Below are positions 47,041-57,989 of a stretch of 64,000 bases of DNA, in pieces; the first letter of the stretch is position 1, and the number at the start of each line of letters is the position of its first letter. The notes beneath the pieces were generated by a model. It had not been told where the DNA came from. It did no database searches and saw only the letters and a program-made list of their open reading frames with translations. Both the position numbers and the translations under genes were made by a program. The stretch covers positions 279,595,482 to 279,659,481 of the forward strand of contig CM069432.1 in the NCBI GenBank assembly GCA_035610365.1, written 5' to 3'. The DNA comes from Aquatica leii. Taxonomy: Eukaryota; Arthropoda; Insecta; Coleoptera; Lampyridae.

Positions 47041-48526
47041 CCCGCAATGCACAATTCAGCGTTTCATTATGGTGAAGTTAAGACGGTTACAACACTTGGT
47101 TCTTCGAAAGAAAAAGAAGCAAGCAACAATATGGAAAAAGAAAGAATAAGTGAACTCGCTCGCCTACAAGAACAACTGCGTCAAGAAATAGCAAATTTCA
47201 TTGCAACAACAAAAGAGATCTCCATCGCGCAGATGTCGGTCTACATTTCCAATCGCCTATCCATTCTAGAAAAATTATAGAAGCAAGCACAGCAAAACCA
47301 CGACGTTATAAGATCTCTCAAAATGCCACAACATACCTACTTTATCACATAATACTTTGAATAAATTCAAAAAATGTATGAAGAAGAACTATTAAATACG
47401 TGTCTTAAGGCAACAAAAACCAAGAACTGAAAACAATAGTAAAACATGCACACCTCGCCACAACTAACGATTCAGAGCAGTCCAAGCGTCTGAAGAAGCA
47501 ATAACATCGAATAAATAACATGTACCAAACACTGATCCAAATAAATAAAAAAATAATCCGCCAATTTTTACTAAAGGAGGCAAACAAAGAATGCGAAGCA
47601 ATCTAAACGTTATATAAAGAGGTCATGATTACAGAAGAGAAATTTGAAGAGATCTATTTTTTTCTCTCTTGGGAAAATTGCAAACAAATACAAAAATTCA
47701 TGGTAGTGCAACTATAACGAACATCGAAAAAATGCAGCACTTAAACTCCCACACAAGAGGGAACGCCAGCGCTATCATCCAAAATTTTCAAATCACTGAA
47801 AGTAATATTATGAAGCTGCATGGAGCTTATTTAAACAACGCTACCAAAATAGACTATTAATAATATCGAAATTAATATATAAAATCATAGATATTTTAGC
47901 TATTTACAAAGAATCATGAAAAGGCTTCAGAAAATCCTACGACACAAGAAATGAATACCTCAAAGCAATTAAAAATTTAGAAGTAGAAACTGCATCATGG
48001 GATTCGTTAATAACTCGCATAATAATTCGTAAATCTGACACTGAAATACTGAAACAAACAAACTTTATGAACAATCTCTCGAGAAACCTCACGAACTTCA
48101 AAACTTTCAAGACTATGGAATTTTTAGAACTACAATTTCAATGTATAGAAACTCTTTCCGATAACAAAAACAAGCCAGCGACTACCAATCAACCGAGGGA
48201 ATCCATTTAGAAAAAAAAGCAAATGTGCGTTAAATGCCTAAATCTTTCATCTGAACAAAGGTGCTACAGCAGAAAACGAGGTCAACACTGTAGAGGTTCA
48301 CATCATACCCGTATACACCGACAACATAAAACCTTCACGCCATCAAGAACAAACAGCATCAGACCTATAACCATTTATCAAAAATGGCGTTACACGTCCA
48401 CGAACGTCTGTTGCACTCAACCACATACGAAACAAACCAAGCGACATAACTCTACTTGCCACGGCATCAATTCAAGCAACAACTGCGTCCAGAACACTAG
48501 AATACCTTTGAATACTAATTGACCTA
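47041..48526 (+). pseudogene. BEL/Pao gag remnant
   Basis: The N-terminal coiled-coil part begins near 47110 (MEKERISELARLQEQLRQEI), followed by decayed sequence, then EAAWSLFKQRYQN (about 47815), KAIKNLEVETASWDSLITRI (47965-48020) and a zinc-knuckle-like MCVKCLNLSSEQRC (48223). This is the order of BEL/Pao gag (DUF1759-type) proteins. Just before 48526, ITLLATASIQATTASRTLEYL in a shifted frame looks like the start of the protease. Then similarity stops abruptly and 28S rRNA sequence begins. Many stops and shifts are present. Confidence 0.75.
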
Positions 48527-49105
48527 GCTCCGCACTCCCGAGACGTCTTGCTTCAGTATCGGAGCGTGTCGTCGTCGGCGATGAATCTCGATCGGTCGTC
48601 GGCGCGCCCTTCAGCACCGGGGACGCACCTCCAGCGCACACGCTGAGACCCAAAAAATAGTGAACCATGCCTAGCCAGGACAAATTCAAGAAAAACCCTG
48701 ATAGAGGTCCGGACAATTCTGACGTGCAAATTGATCGTCAGAACTGAGTATAGGGGCGAAAGACCAATCGAACCGTCTAGTAGTTGGTTCACTCCGAAGT
48801 TTCCCTGAAAATAGCTGGCGCTCGCTAAACCGAATAATTAGTTAGAGCAAATCGGGATCGGAACGACCTCTACCTATTCCCAAACTTTAAATGTGTGAGA
48901 TCTCCGGCCTACCCGATTAACGAAGTCGCGAGATTGGATCTAGAGTTTCAAGTGGGTCAATATTGGTAAGCAGAATTGGCGCTGCGGGATGAACCAAACG
49001 TTAAGTTAAAACGCCCAAATGACCATAGAAGTCGGGTTACCAGCCCTGAAAATGAATGGCGCTTAAGCGTTGTGCTTATTCTTTGCCGTTAGCGGCATCG
49101 AAAAA
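48527..49105 (+). pseudogene. 28S rRNA gene fragment
   Basis: Long stretches match the conserved 28S core by recognition: GGTCCGGACAATTCTGACGT, GAGTATAGGGGCGAAAGACC, AATCGAACCGTCTAGTAG, CTCCGAAGTTTCCCT, AACGACCTCTACCTATTC, GGTAAGCAGAATTGGCGCTG and AGCCCTGAAAATGAATGGCG. The left part includes a divergent segment after the D2 region (GCACTCCCGAGACGTC). The fragment is not intact: point changes occur in normally invariant bases, and about 100-150 bases are missing between GCCCAAATGACC and AGAAGTCGG near 49025. It therefore cannot be a working gene. It is joined on the left to BEL/Pao gag. Confidence 0.93.
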
Positions 49106-49369
49106 ACCAATTAAAAGAACCAACAACAACGTTATGGAAAATATCTGCAAAGATCCAACCACGTTTCCTCATTAACTGTTTATTAAATAAAGAGTTTCTG
49201 GTACCGTGAATGCGGGATACTTGGGCCCTAGGGTCTATCTTTGACCCAAACTGAGACAAAAATACAATATTCTCTGTTAACCTTCGGGAAGCAGTTTTTA
49301 AATTCGTTTCGACAGTTTTCGCTAAGCTGCAGCAACAAGCATTTAGTGATTTATATCAAGTAGTTCGAT
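49106..49369. other. spacer between 28S fragment and solo LTR
   Basis: No recognised feature. It may be more of the interrupted BEL/Pao element. Confidence 0.3.
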
Positions 49370-49373
49370 AACT

Positions 49374-50792
49374 TGTTACGTACGAAATTTTCATTACGGA
49401 ATACCCTGTATATGAATTAAAATTAGATTCCGGTTTTGACGCCCTCTGCCGATCTTTTCTTGTGACTGTCAACTACATGAACGGACCGGTGCCGAGGATT
49501 TCAAACTGATTCTTACATTTTTAAGAACATCACGTGTGATGAACACAAATTTATAAGGTGATTGCGAATTTATTACGATTCTTTCGGCACAGGGTAAGAT
49601 ATTTTTGTCTCCAATCTATTAAGAGTCCTTCGTAATTTATGTATTAATGTGATAGCCGGTTCCACCACGTTGCCAGCCCATTGTTCGTTTCAAGCAGTAA
49701 TAAGGATGCATAAGTCCCATTAATGAATATCGCTACCGAGCATATAAGCTGTTGTGAGGGCCTGCTACTTTAATAACAACGAGGGCTCGTCGAACAATGC
49801 GTCGAAGATGCTGATTTGGGGATAGAAGCCGATTGTGTTATCAACCACCTGTTCTAAACTACTACCTACAGCATTCGATACAACGGGTTTTTATAAAACA
49901 TTTAATGATTTATTAATACTAATTTTGTAGCTTCCTATTCTTCGTGAGTTAGTGTGTGACACGATTTGCTATTAAATATTTATTACAGGCCGCTAGCGGG
50001 GAAAACGTTTTCTTTGCAAAAGTGGACACTGGATTGTGTGTGAGTTTATTTGATTAATTTTTATATCGCTGTCACGAAAGTTACTCACAGAATTTTGGTT
50101 AAAGTTAATGCCCGTAATTACGTTTACTGCTTATATACCAATAAGGTAACTTCAATCATTATTTAATTTGTATCGCATGCTGTGTGAAAGAAATATTTAC
50201 TACGAGATTTTCTGTGCTGTTCGTTTCGACCTGATTTTAATGTGTATTGTGTGTTGCCAATACTGCGGGCATTCATGCACTGAAAATTAGATATAATCTT
50301 GTAAATCTTATATATTGTGACGTCAAAGTTTTCTACACGGGTTAATCATAATTGTTAGCCTTTCTATTATTTATGGATTGAGAAATTTAATATATAGTTG
50401 TTAATTTGCTACGCTGATAAATTAAAGTTTTATATTTGTTAATTACCTTTAGTAATCGTTCGAGCAGGGATGAGTGGAGAAATTTCATATATTCTTGTTA
50501 ATCCCCTACGTTAATATATTAAAGTGGTTATATTTGTTAATCTCTCTTGTATTTTTTTCTTTCTCCTGTAATTATCATTACCTATTAACTAATTTTGGCT
50601 ACTCGAACATCAGAGTAAGAAGGATTACGAACCTCCAATTTAGTTACATGTTTGAACCGTCTGTCGTGATCGAGGCAGAAGTGTTAATTTCGATTAGATC
50701 TGGCGCCCTTAAGCATAATTCTCTTGAACCTCCCCTATCTCCGACTGTGTGAGTTGGCCGTGCAAGGTTCGTAAGACCTAAAGCTTGTAACA
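49374..50792 (+). mobile_element. solo LTR, copy 2, with AACT target duplication
   Basis: It begins TGTTACGTACGAAATTTTC and ends GCTTGTAACA, 1419 bp, flanked by AACT on both sides (49370-49373 and 50793-50796). Shared blocks with copy 1 include GAAATTTTCATTACG, AAATTAGATTCCGGTTT, TCTGGCGCCCTTAAGCATA and GTTGGCCGTGCAAGGTTCGT. Because each copy has its own target duplication, the two are independent insertions that both lost their internal part by LTR-LTR recombination. Confidence 0.87.
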
Positions 50793-50796
50793 AACT

Positions 50797-51109
50797 CTCC
50801 ACAACGGGCAGTACTAGTGGTTTCGTTTTATTTGTGCTAACACGTGTCTTTTAAACCTCTTAAACTTTTACTTGTGGAAACAGTTGTTCATCTGCTAAGA
50901 GTTTGGTAAGTACCTATTTATAAACATTATTTATTTGTGCAGTAGCGTAGTTGTACTTCTCATTTCTGTTAAGGTTTTTATTTAAAAATTTCACAATAAA
51001 AACAGCTGTCCTAACCTTTAGAATTATAATCTATTTTTGCCCAGCTTTTTTCTAGGCCAAAGTAGGTTTTTTCGTTGTCACTGTTTGTTTGGAGGCTCTT
51101 AAATCTGGT
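50797..51109. other. spacer, no gene seen
   Basis: AT-rich; it may include the left flank or end of the pogo remnant that follows. Confidence 0.3.
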
Positions 51110-52725
51110 GAAATGATTCAGCGGCATGCCGCGGATTGGATTAAAATACCGCGAAGCACTATTAAAAACAAACTAAAACATTTGTTTTCAAGCACACCGA
51201 GTCATCCAAAAATGTTCAGTGAGGTAGAGGAGCTAGCACTTGCTAGTCACGTCGATAAAATGTGCTAATTTGGCTATGTCACAAAACAAAGGACGACTGT
51301 TTCTTGTTTTTTTGAAAATTTGCCAAATCGTGAGTGGGCAAAATCTTTCTTAAAGAGGCATCCTCAACTGACAGTCCAATTCACCGCACTTTACTCAAAC
51401 TTTACATCTGGCCTATTTTAGGCCTACTAAAATGAAATGAAGACAGGTCCTAACCCAGTGGAAGCAGTCTGAAAACGGCTAAACCGTTGCAACATTGCCT
51501 AAAGACATTTTTCCAAGATTGTTGAAATAATGTTTGTACAATGTAAAGCAAAGTCTGGCTTCAAGAAAGCCGGCATACATCAAATTGACAAAGAAGATTA
51601 AAACGTTTACTCTCCACAAATTGTCAAACCCCGATTGATAAAAAGACAAAAACTGAAAGCTCCTGCAGGTTAAAGTTAGGGGTGTAAAACGGTTCCGGAT
51701 CCAAAACGAGATACTCTATCTTCTCCGGATGTCCAGCTACAATATATCCGGATCCGGATTTCTCCGGATCTCATACACAATTTGGATCTTCAAGATCCGG
51801 ATCCACGGATTTATTTAACCGGATCCGCATAGCTGGAACCGAAATTCGATTATACGTGAATTCTGTTGTTGATGTATGAAATGAACTTCGTAATTCGTAT
51901 TATTTAGAAGTTATTAAAATGAAACATTATCACAGTAAAAGAATAATCACAAATATCTTTAAAGCTAGAAGACTAGAAATTAATAGTAATACAGGTCCGG
52001 AATTAACCTGCAAATCCTTAGATCCGTAGATCCGGATTTATCCCCTGATTCCGTAGATTCAGATTTAATCTTCGGATTTTCGATCCGGATCTACAAAAAT
52101 CCGGTATTCGAGTCCATTGGATCCGGATATTTTTGAATCCGATATCCGGATCCATAAAATTTGCGGATCTTTACAGCCCTAGTTAAAGTATTACAGCAAA
52201 ATAAATTAATCCGTATGAAAAAAAAAGAAAAAGACTTATGAAAAGAAGAGAAAAAAAGAAAAGGTGAAAAAAAACAGAAATGGAAAAACTTGAAAAAATC
52301 CGTCAAAGAAATTTGGAAAAGAAAAGGTAATACTTTGAAGAGGAAAAAAACAAGAAAACACTGGGAACTCTCATAAACAGAAAAAGAGAGTGATTTCGAC
52401 TTGATTTCATCAGGTCACAGTGCCATGGTTTTTACTACGGAAAACGAAGAGAAACTGTTCAAGGTATCGAAAAAGTCGACCCAATTGCATCTACTTCTCA
52501 CAATGTCAATAATACTCTAGAAGAAAACCTCAAGACCAGCCTCCAAGTAGGGAGTTTTGTTGTTGTCGAATGGAATGGGTTCAGGTTTCAGGGATAGCAG
52601 AAGAAGGACATGCTGTTGAGTGCATACAACGACCAGCAAATGGTCTTTTATTAATAAAATTATTCAACCTCTAAAACCAAAGAAAAAAGGATTGTTCTTC
52701 ATCGGCAATTTGTGAGATAATTAGG
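51110..52725 (+). pseudogene. pogo-like transposase remnant, DDE core deleted, split by a MITE
   Basis: The left part (51110-51660) reads as a psq/CENP-B N-terminus: HAADWIKIPRSTIKNKLK, FSEVEELALASHVDKM and WAKSFLKRHPQLTVQ. It then jumps to a DDE C-terminal segment, CKAKSGFKKAGIHQIDKE, so the catalytic core is lost. The right part (52190-52725) is a Lys-rich linker followed by SLQVGSFVVVEWNGFRFQGI and AVECIQRPANG, the same small C-terminal module as in the pogo elements at 37-40 kb. A 505-bp MITE sits between the two parts. Confidence 0.72.
51677..52181. mobile_element. hAT-type MITE, 505 bp, 8-bp target duplication
   Basis: The ends are TAGGGGTGTAAA and, inverted, TAGGGCTGTAAA. GTTAAAGT lies directly on both sides (51669-51676 and 52182-52189), the 8-bp duplication expected for hAT. 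The arms contain about ten copies of TCCGGAT or ATCCGGA, clustered in the outer 170 bases on each side, while the centre is plain AT-rich DNA. No coding capacity. Confidence 0.93.
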
Positions 52726-52739
52726 TCTCACACACACTT

Positions 52740-54535
52740 TTACAAAATATGTATAAGACAGATATGCGTACTTGAGCAAAAAACAGAATTAGGATGGATA
52801 CTAGCAGGGTATAAACAAGAAGTCTCAGAAAAACCAATCCAAGTATTCAATATAATCAGTCGAACTGAAGAAGACAAGCCATTAACCAAAATTTGGGAAA
52901 TAGAAGAAGCATCTAAACAACGCAGCATTTCTCAAGCTGACCAAATATGCAAAAACCACTTCAAACAAACGATCAAGAGAAATGAAGATGGTACATAAAC
53001 AGTCAAAATTCCATTTAAACCCAAACAAAAACCTTTTGGAAATTCCAGGAATCGAGCAATTGCAAGACTACTGCAACTACAGAAAAGGTTAGAAAAAGAT
53101 CATCAATTAAGAAAGCAATACAATAATTGTCTGCAAGAATGTCGCACTCTTAATCATATGAAGTAAGCATTGTCAGGAAACAAACAAGAAAAATATTACA
53201 TTCCCTACTAACCAGTGATCCGAGAATATCACACCACAACTAAGTTCAGAGTGGTGTTCAATGCTTCATGCAAGACATGAAATTTGGAGGATTTACCTTT
53301 TGCAAGTGGTGTGCTAACAACAAAAAACTTTTATAAACAAACAAAGAAGCTGAGACCAACCAGCATTAAAAATAACCGAAGATGGAACAAGAAAGTCTTT
53401 TGGAATAAAGTGGTCTCCATTTGACGACACCTTCGGCTTCAAAGTTGCCTCTGACAACCAACTTAATATCACAAAACGGAACATACTAGCAGAAGTAGGC
53501 AAACTCTTCGACCCGCTGGGATGGTAGTCACCTGTAATTATCAATGCCAAACTTCTCATTCAGGAACTTTGTATGCCAAACCTGGATTGGAATCAATTTG
53601 TGTCAGAGAACATAGTAGCAAATTAGACAGAGTTCTTCAGTCACCTAAAATCTGTCGAAGATGTTAAAATTCCTAAATGCATTAGTTTTACAGAAACTAA
53701 AACAAACAATAATCCTCATGGCTTCTGCGACGCATCAGAAAGAGCTTACGGAGCAGTAATATATGCAAAAACAATCAACATAAAACAAGAAACACAGATA
53801 ACGCTACTAGTAACAAAATCAAAGGTTGCTGTTTCCTCCATAAATTTATCAACTAACAACGCAAACAGCAATTCAAGCGCTTCATTCCTCCGGCAACTCC
53901 TCACTTCCGAGGATTACAGGAGGCTGGTAAAAAATCAATGAAACATCATCTCAAACGAGTAATTGACAACTCAACTTTAATTTATGGAGAATTAACGACA
54001 CTACTACATCATATAGAGGCATGTCTAAATTCCCGACCACTCTGTCCATTAGAAAACAATACAGATAACAGTGAATTTGAAATAATAACACAAGGCACTC
54101 TTCTTATACAAAGAGAAATTTATCATCCAAATGGAGACTATTTCAAAAAATCATTTTTAGCAATTTTGGCCTTTAGAATATTTAAGTCGGGTACAACAGC
54201 GTTACCAATGGCAGATAATCTTAAAAACGACACGGTTGTCAGAAGATAACATCAATCCCAGCCTATTGCCATTGGCTCGAATAACTAAGCTACATCCTAA
54301 CAACCATAGCAAGGTACAAGTTGCCACGGTCAAGAAAGCTGATAAGAACCATTTTAAAAGAAGCATAACAAACTTAATTCTACTACAAACTGATCCAAAA
54401 AACCACCAACTTCACAAGAACAGACCCAAAAGTTCAAAGTTACCACAATTTGGAACAATTACCACAAACCTATTCCCAAACGAAACATTAATAATATTAG
54501 CTGCCTCATATTATTACTGTTCTATAGCCTAGCAA
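52740..54535 (+). pseudogene. BEL/Pao pol remnant (RT to integrase), internally deleted
   Basis: Segments in pol order: AGYKQEVSEKPIQVFNI and IWEIEEASKQRSISQ (52800-52930), a protease-to-RT linker typical of BEL; NAIARLL-type text around RNRAIARLLQLQKRLEKD (53050-53100); then, after a deletion of most of the RT, KWSPFDDTFGFKV, LAEVGKLFDPLGW (53490-53525), HGFCDASERAYGAVIY (53720-53765, RNase H-like) and, after another jump, IPPATPHFRGLQEAGKKS (53895), IEACLNSRPLCPLE (54020) and LLPLARITKLHPNN (54265), the C-terminal integrase region. The catalytic core of the integrase and the RT active site are missing. It could be the second half of the element whose gag is at 47.0-48.5 kb. Confidence 0.8.
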
Positions 54536-54639
54536 TATTTGACCAGAACATTCAATACGATACCCGCAACCAGGGCACATAGGCCATCGAGCGAACTCAA
54601 GTTAAATTTCGAAAAACCAGATTTAATACTGATGCATCG

Positions 54640-55005
54640 AAGATATCAGCGGTAAACAAACAATTTGAAGACCTTTGCAAAGAAAGTACATCAATGTCTA
54701 AAGGAATCCAGTGCAAAGCTTTAGCACATCATCGAAAAGAGCAAAAGATGTGTTCCAGGCCACACCTACTCAAGTGTAAATATAAAATGGAACATATTGG
54801 ACTCTAAGCATCTCTATGAGCTATTAGCAGTAGATTACAACTCCCAACTGTATTTTACTTTGAACGACAAAGAATATAAGGATTGCATACTTTTTGCAAA
54901 GAACAAATTTATTTGTTCTCCGACGGTAATAAAAAATCTTGAAAGAAGTTCAAACTGCGTCATGGACATGGCTATTCATCACAAAGGTAACAGTAATTTG
55001 TAATG
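54640..55005 (+). pseudogene. possible envelope-like remnant after BEL/Pao pol
   Basis: A 68-codon frame (54797-55003) with YFTLNDKEYKDC, FICSPTVIKNL and CVMDMAIHH has spaced Cys residues in an arrangement reminiscent of envelope-like proteins of some insect retroelements. It follows BEL/Pao pol directly, which is where such a gene would lie. The evidence is thin, and it may be chance. No signal peptide, cleavage site or membrane anchor is visible. Confidence 0.3.
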
Positions 55006-55462
55006 GAGGGAGACAAAATGTGATCTTAAACAAAACTAGAACTAACAGAAAAGATGGAATTATAATTTAAGACGAACAGATTGAGCAAACGAGCGCTTGG
55101 AAACAAAAAAAAGAAAAAACTTTAACAGTACCGATAAAACAAAAGGTAGTGGCTTTATAACGGTTTTATTTAGTTGCTACAGTTTTCCGGTTACGTAATT
55201 CTACTAAACCATTTGGTATGTGGTCGAGGATCGACTAAGACAAAACCTAAGTGGCGATGAGAGTATGATTTTTTTAAATTTTTTGTAACAGCGTTTTCTA
55301 CGAGGCTTGTTCAATTGAAACCCATCTTTGATCAGGTTAGCTTTGGAAACAATTGTAATCACCCAACTGACGTTTTGCAATGTTAGTTGTGTTTGTAAAC
55401 GTCACACTGATTAGTTTCTATCATTTGTATTTGAAAGCGATTTTAAGTATTGTGACTTTAAA

Positions 55463-57315
55463 ATGGCGTTTGTTGTTAACAATTCGTCCAAATATATCAG
55501 CGTGCGGTCATTCAATTTTTGTGTGCTGAAAGTTTGCAACCATGTCAAATTCATACGCAAATGCATGCAGTGTATGGAAACTCATGTTTTGCGTATTCAA
55601 CTTTCAAGGAATGGTGTCGAAAATTTAAGGGTGGAAGAGAAGAGACGAATTATAAGACAAGAATATGGTATGTGTGAAAGGCGTCGAATTTCAATCAGAG
55701 CAATTTCAGGAAATGTTGGTGTGAGTATAGGATCTGTCCACAGTATCGTACACAAACTGGATTACAGCAAAGTTTGTGGGCAATGGGTTCCTCGCCTTTT
55801 GTCAGAGGACCAAAGAAGCTTGCAAATGGGCTTATCTTTGCAACATCTTACGGAATACAGGCAAAATAGTAATGATTTTCTTTCGTCAATAATTGCTGAC
55901 GATAAATCTTGGTGTTATTATTTTGAACCATCCAGTAAGCTGTCATCGATGCAATGGAAACACGCAAATCTTCCGCCACCAAAGAAGTTTAAAGTTCAAC
56001 CTTCTGCAGGGAAGGTCAATTTACATTTTTTTTCTACCATGAAGGACTCTTGCTCATAGAGTTTACAGAACCTAGAGTGCATATCAACGCAAACCTGCAT
56101 AATGAAACTTTGAACATGTTCCATCAAGCAAAACACGGAACTGGTGCTGGTGTTGTTGCTCTTAAAACGGATACGTTTCCACCCAATTCCAGGGTTCAGG
56201 CGTAAGTCTAGCTCCTGTTTCAACGGCCGAAACGTACCGTATCCAAACGTGGTAATAGTTGTGTTGATGCCTTACTTTTAATGGGCCCCCCTCTACGGCG
56301 GCATAACGTCCGTGTATTGTGGACTTATACCCAATTCCGAGGGAAGGAATTGGACAGGAACTGGAGACACGGCTGGCAGACGTAACCCGTCTTGGACATG
56401 CCGGTAAATCTGGACCTAGCTCCCATTCTGAAACTCAGTTCAATCTTCAGACAGGAACTTGGGGCACGGCCTGGGCCTTAGGGTTTTCCAGTGCCGGTAA
56501 ACCGGGACCTAGTTCTGAAGGGAGAGAAAAGGCCGAGTCCTATTATACGAAAGCATGGCAGGGGGTACTAGTCCCTCCAGCAGAGGAAGCGTCTTGTGGT
56601 AACTGTACGCAGACCAATACGCCCGGGGTCTATGTGACTGGTCTTGCGCCTTAGACCCATAGAACGGACAGCAATCTACCCAATTCCAGTATCCCCAGTA
56701 TGCTGGAGCATTTATGCGGAAAGGGCGAGGGCTGTTCGAACATTGCAAGGTAGCAGAGGAATCCATTTTGTAGGATGGAGGAGACTGCGACGGCGACTCG
56801 TCCAACGTGGTGCGGCAGCAATACGAGTATCCGAGGGTGATAGAGAGACCCACCGGGGACTCGCTGTCCGGTGCTCTATCAACTGGTGTCGGCCTCTCGG
56901 AGGCGTGGGACCTAGCTCTGGCACAGGTTGGTCGTCGACTTATTCCGTCGTGCGACGTGTCCCTTAAGAGGGGGGGGGGGGCTAACCGCTCCCTATACTC
57001 CTCGGTGCAGTCGTAACTATGACTCCCCTCCGTGGTGTCATTCTGCTGCACTACAATGCTCGGCCTCATTTTGCCGAAGCAGTGAAAGAAAATCTACAAT
57101 GACAGAAATGGAGGGTATTAGAGCATCCCCCCTATAGTCCCGATTTATCGCCTTGAGATTTTCACATGTTTGGGCCACTGAAAAAGACGTTAAAAGCTAA
57201 TCGTTTTCAGTCGGGTGAAGAAGTACAAAATGCCCTAAAATAATTCTTCAAGCAGTAGCCACAAGCATTCTTTAAGCAGGGTATACATCGGTTGGCAAAA
57301 CAATGAGTTTCAATT
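55463..57315 (+). pseudogene. mariner transposase, split by a GC-rich insertion
   Basis: The left part (55570-56170) gives the helix-turn-helix and start of the catalytic domain: RRISIRAISGNVGVSIGSVH, VCGQWVPRLLSEDQR, IADDKSWCYYFEPSSK (first Asp, usually GDE.W), MQWKHANLPPPKKF. The right part (about 57022-57310) gives LRGVILLHYNARPHFAEAVK, where the second catalytic Asp of the usual HDNARPH is Tyr, then LEHPPYSPDLSP with the last Asp and DFHMFGPLKKTLKAN. The last position being Asp (PPYSPDL) identifies the mariner (DD34D) group. Between the parts is unrelated GC-rich DNA. Several stops are present. Confidence 0.85.
56170..57015. other. GC-rich insertion of unknown origin inside the mariner remnant
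   Basis: About 850 bases of roughly 55% GC in otherwise AT-rich DNA. ACCCAATTCC occurs near 56178, 56329 and 56677; GGACCTAG(C/T)TCT-like segments occur near 56411, 56507 and 56909; TGCCGGTAAA occurs at 56399 and 56493; a run of ten or more G lies near 56970. Both strands have long open frames, which is expected of GC-rich DNA and is not evidence of coding. I recognise no family. Confidence 0.6.
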
Positions 57316-57985
57316 GAACAAGCCTCGTATTTTAATCTAATTTTATTATTTCATTGTTGTTTATTATTCTGTATTTATCAAAATTCAAAATTTCAAATAA
57401 AAATATACAGTAACTTATAAAAAATGTAAACAAATTATACTCATACATTTGAAATTTTCTGGTATTTTATTTCTCATCAAAAGTTTCAAAACACACAGTG
57501 ACAGTTAATTAATATCAACTTTATGGTAAATTATATTTGACAGTTTCCGCATACGAGATAGATACAAATCGTTGTTCGACACACCTATTTCACATCGTCT
57601 CAATGTGTAAAATACTTCCTTTTTCCTTGTACATGTTTTTTAAACCGCAAAACAAATTAATTATTTAAGAACATCGAAATACTTTGTGCAAATTGCAAAA
57701 CTTCAAACAACACGAATGTCCTATTTTCTTTAGAGTTTAATCAAGTATAAATGAGAGTTTGTAAAAGATTTTACAATTAATTGGTTTTAAGTTGTGGTTT
57801 TGAGAAATGGTTAATATTTTTAAAATAATTGTTTTTTAGTTTAATTGGTGGTCAAATTGTTGCTTTAGGGAGTGGAATTACTTTATAGCGCAGCTATAAT
57901 TATTTTGAAATAATTTGGAAACATTTCTAGTTAAAATGTTAGTAGACATTATTTTATTATTTCAAAAACTGAAAAAGATTGCCGG
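57316..57985. other. AT-rich spacer
   Basis: No gene seen. The first part is probably the mariner 3' flank. Confidence 0.35.
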
Positions 57986-57989
57986 TTTA

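Noticed and set aside
48417..48792. Minus-strand frames of 79-99 codons
   Set aside because: They are antisense to the gag remnant and to the 28S rRNA fragment.
41703..50792. One giant LTR element carrying the RhoGAP gene between two direct LTRs
   Set aside because: Each LTR copy has its own different 4-bp target duplication (AGCA and AACT) directly at both of its ends, which means two independent solo LTRs rather than one element.
56509..57069. 186-codon minus-strand frame in the GC-rich block
   Set aside because: GC-rich DNA yields long open frames by chance, frames are open on both strands, and no motif or start context supports coding.
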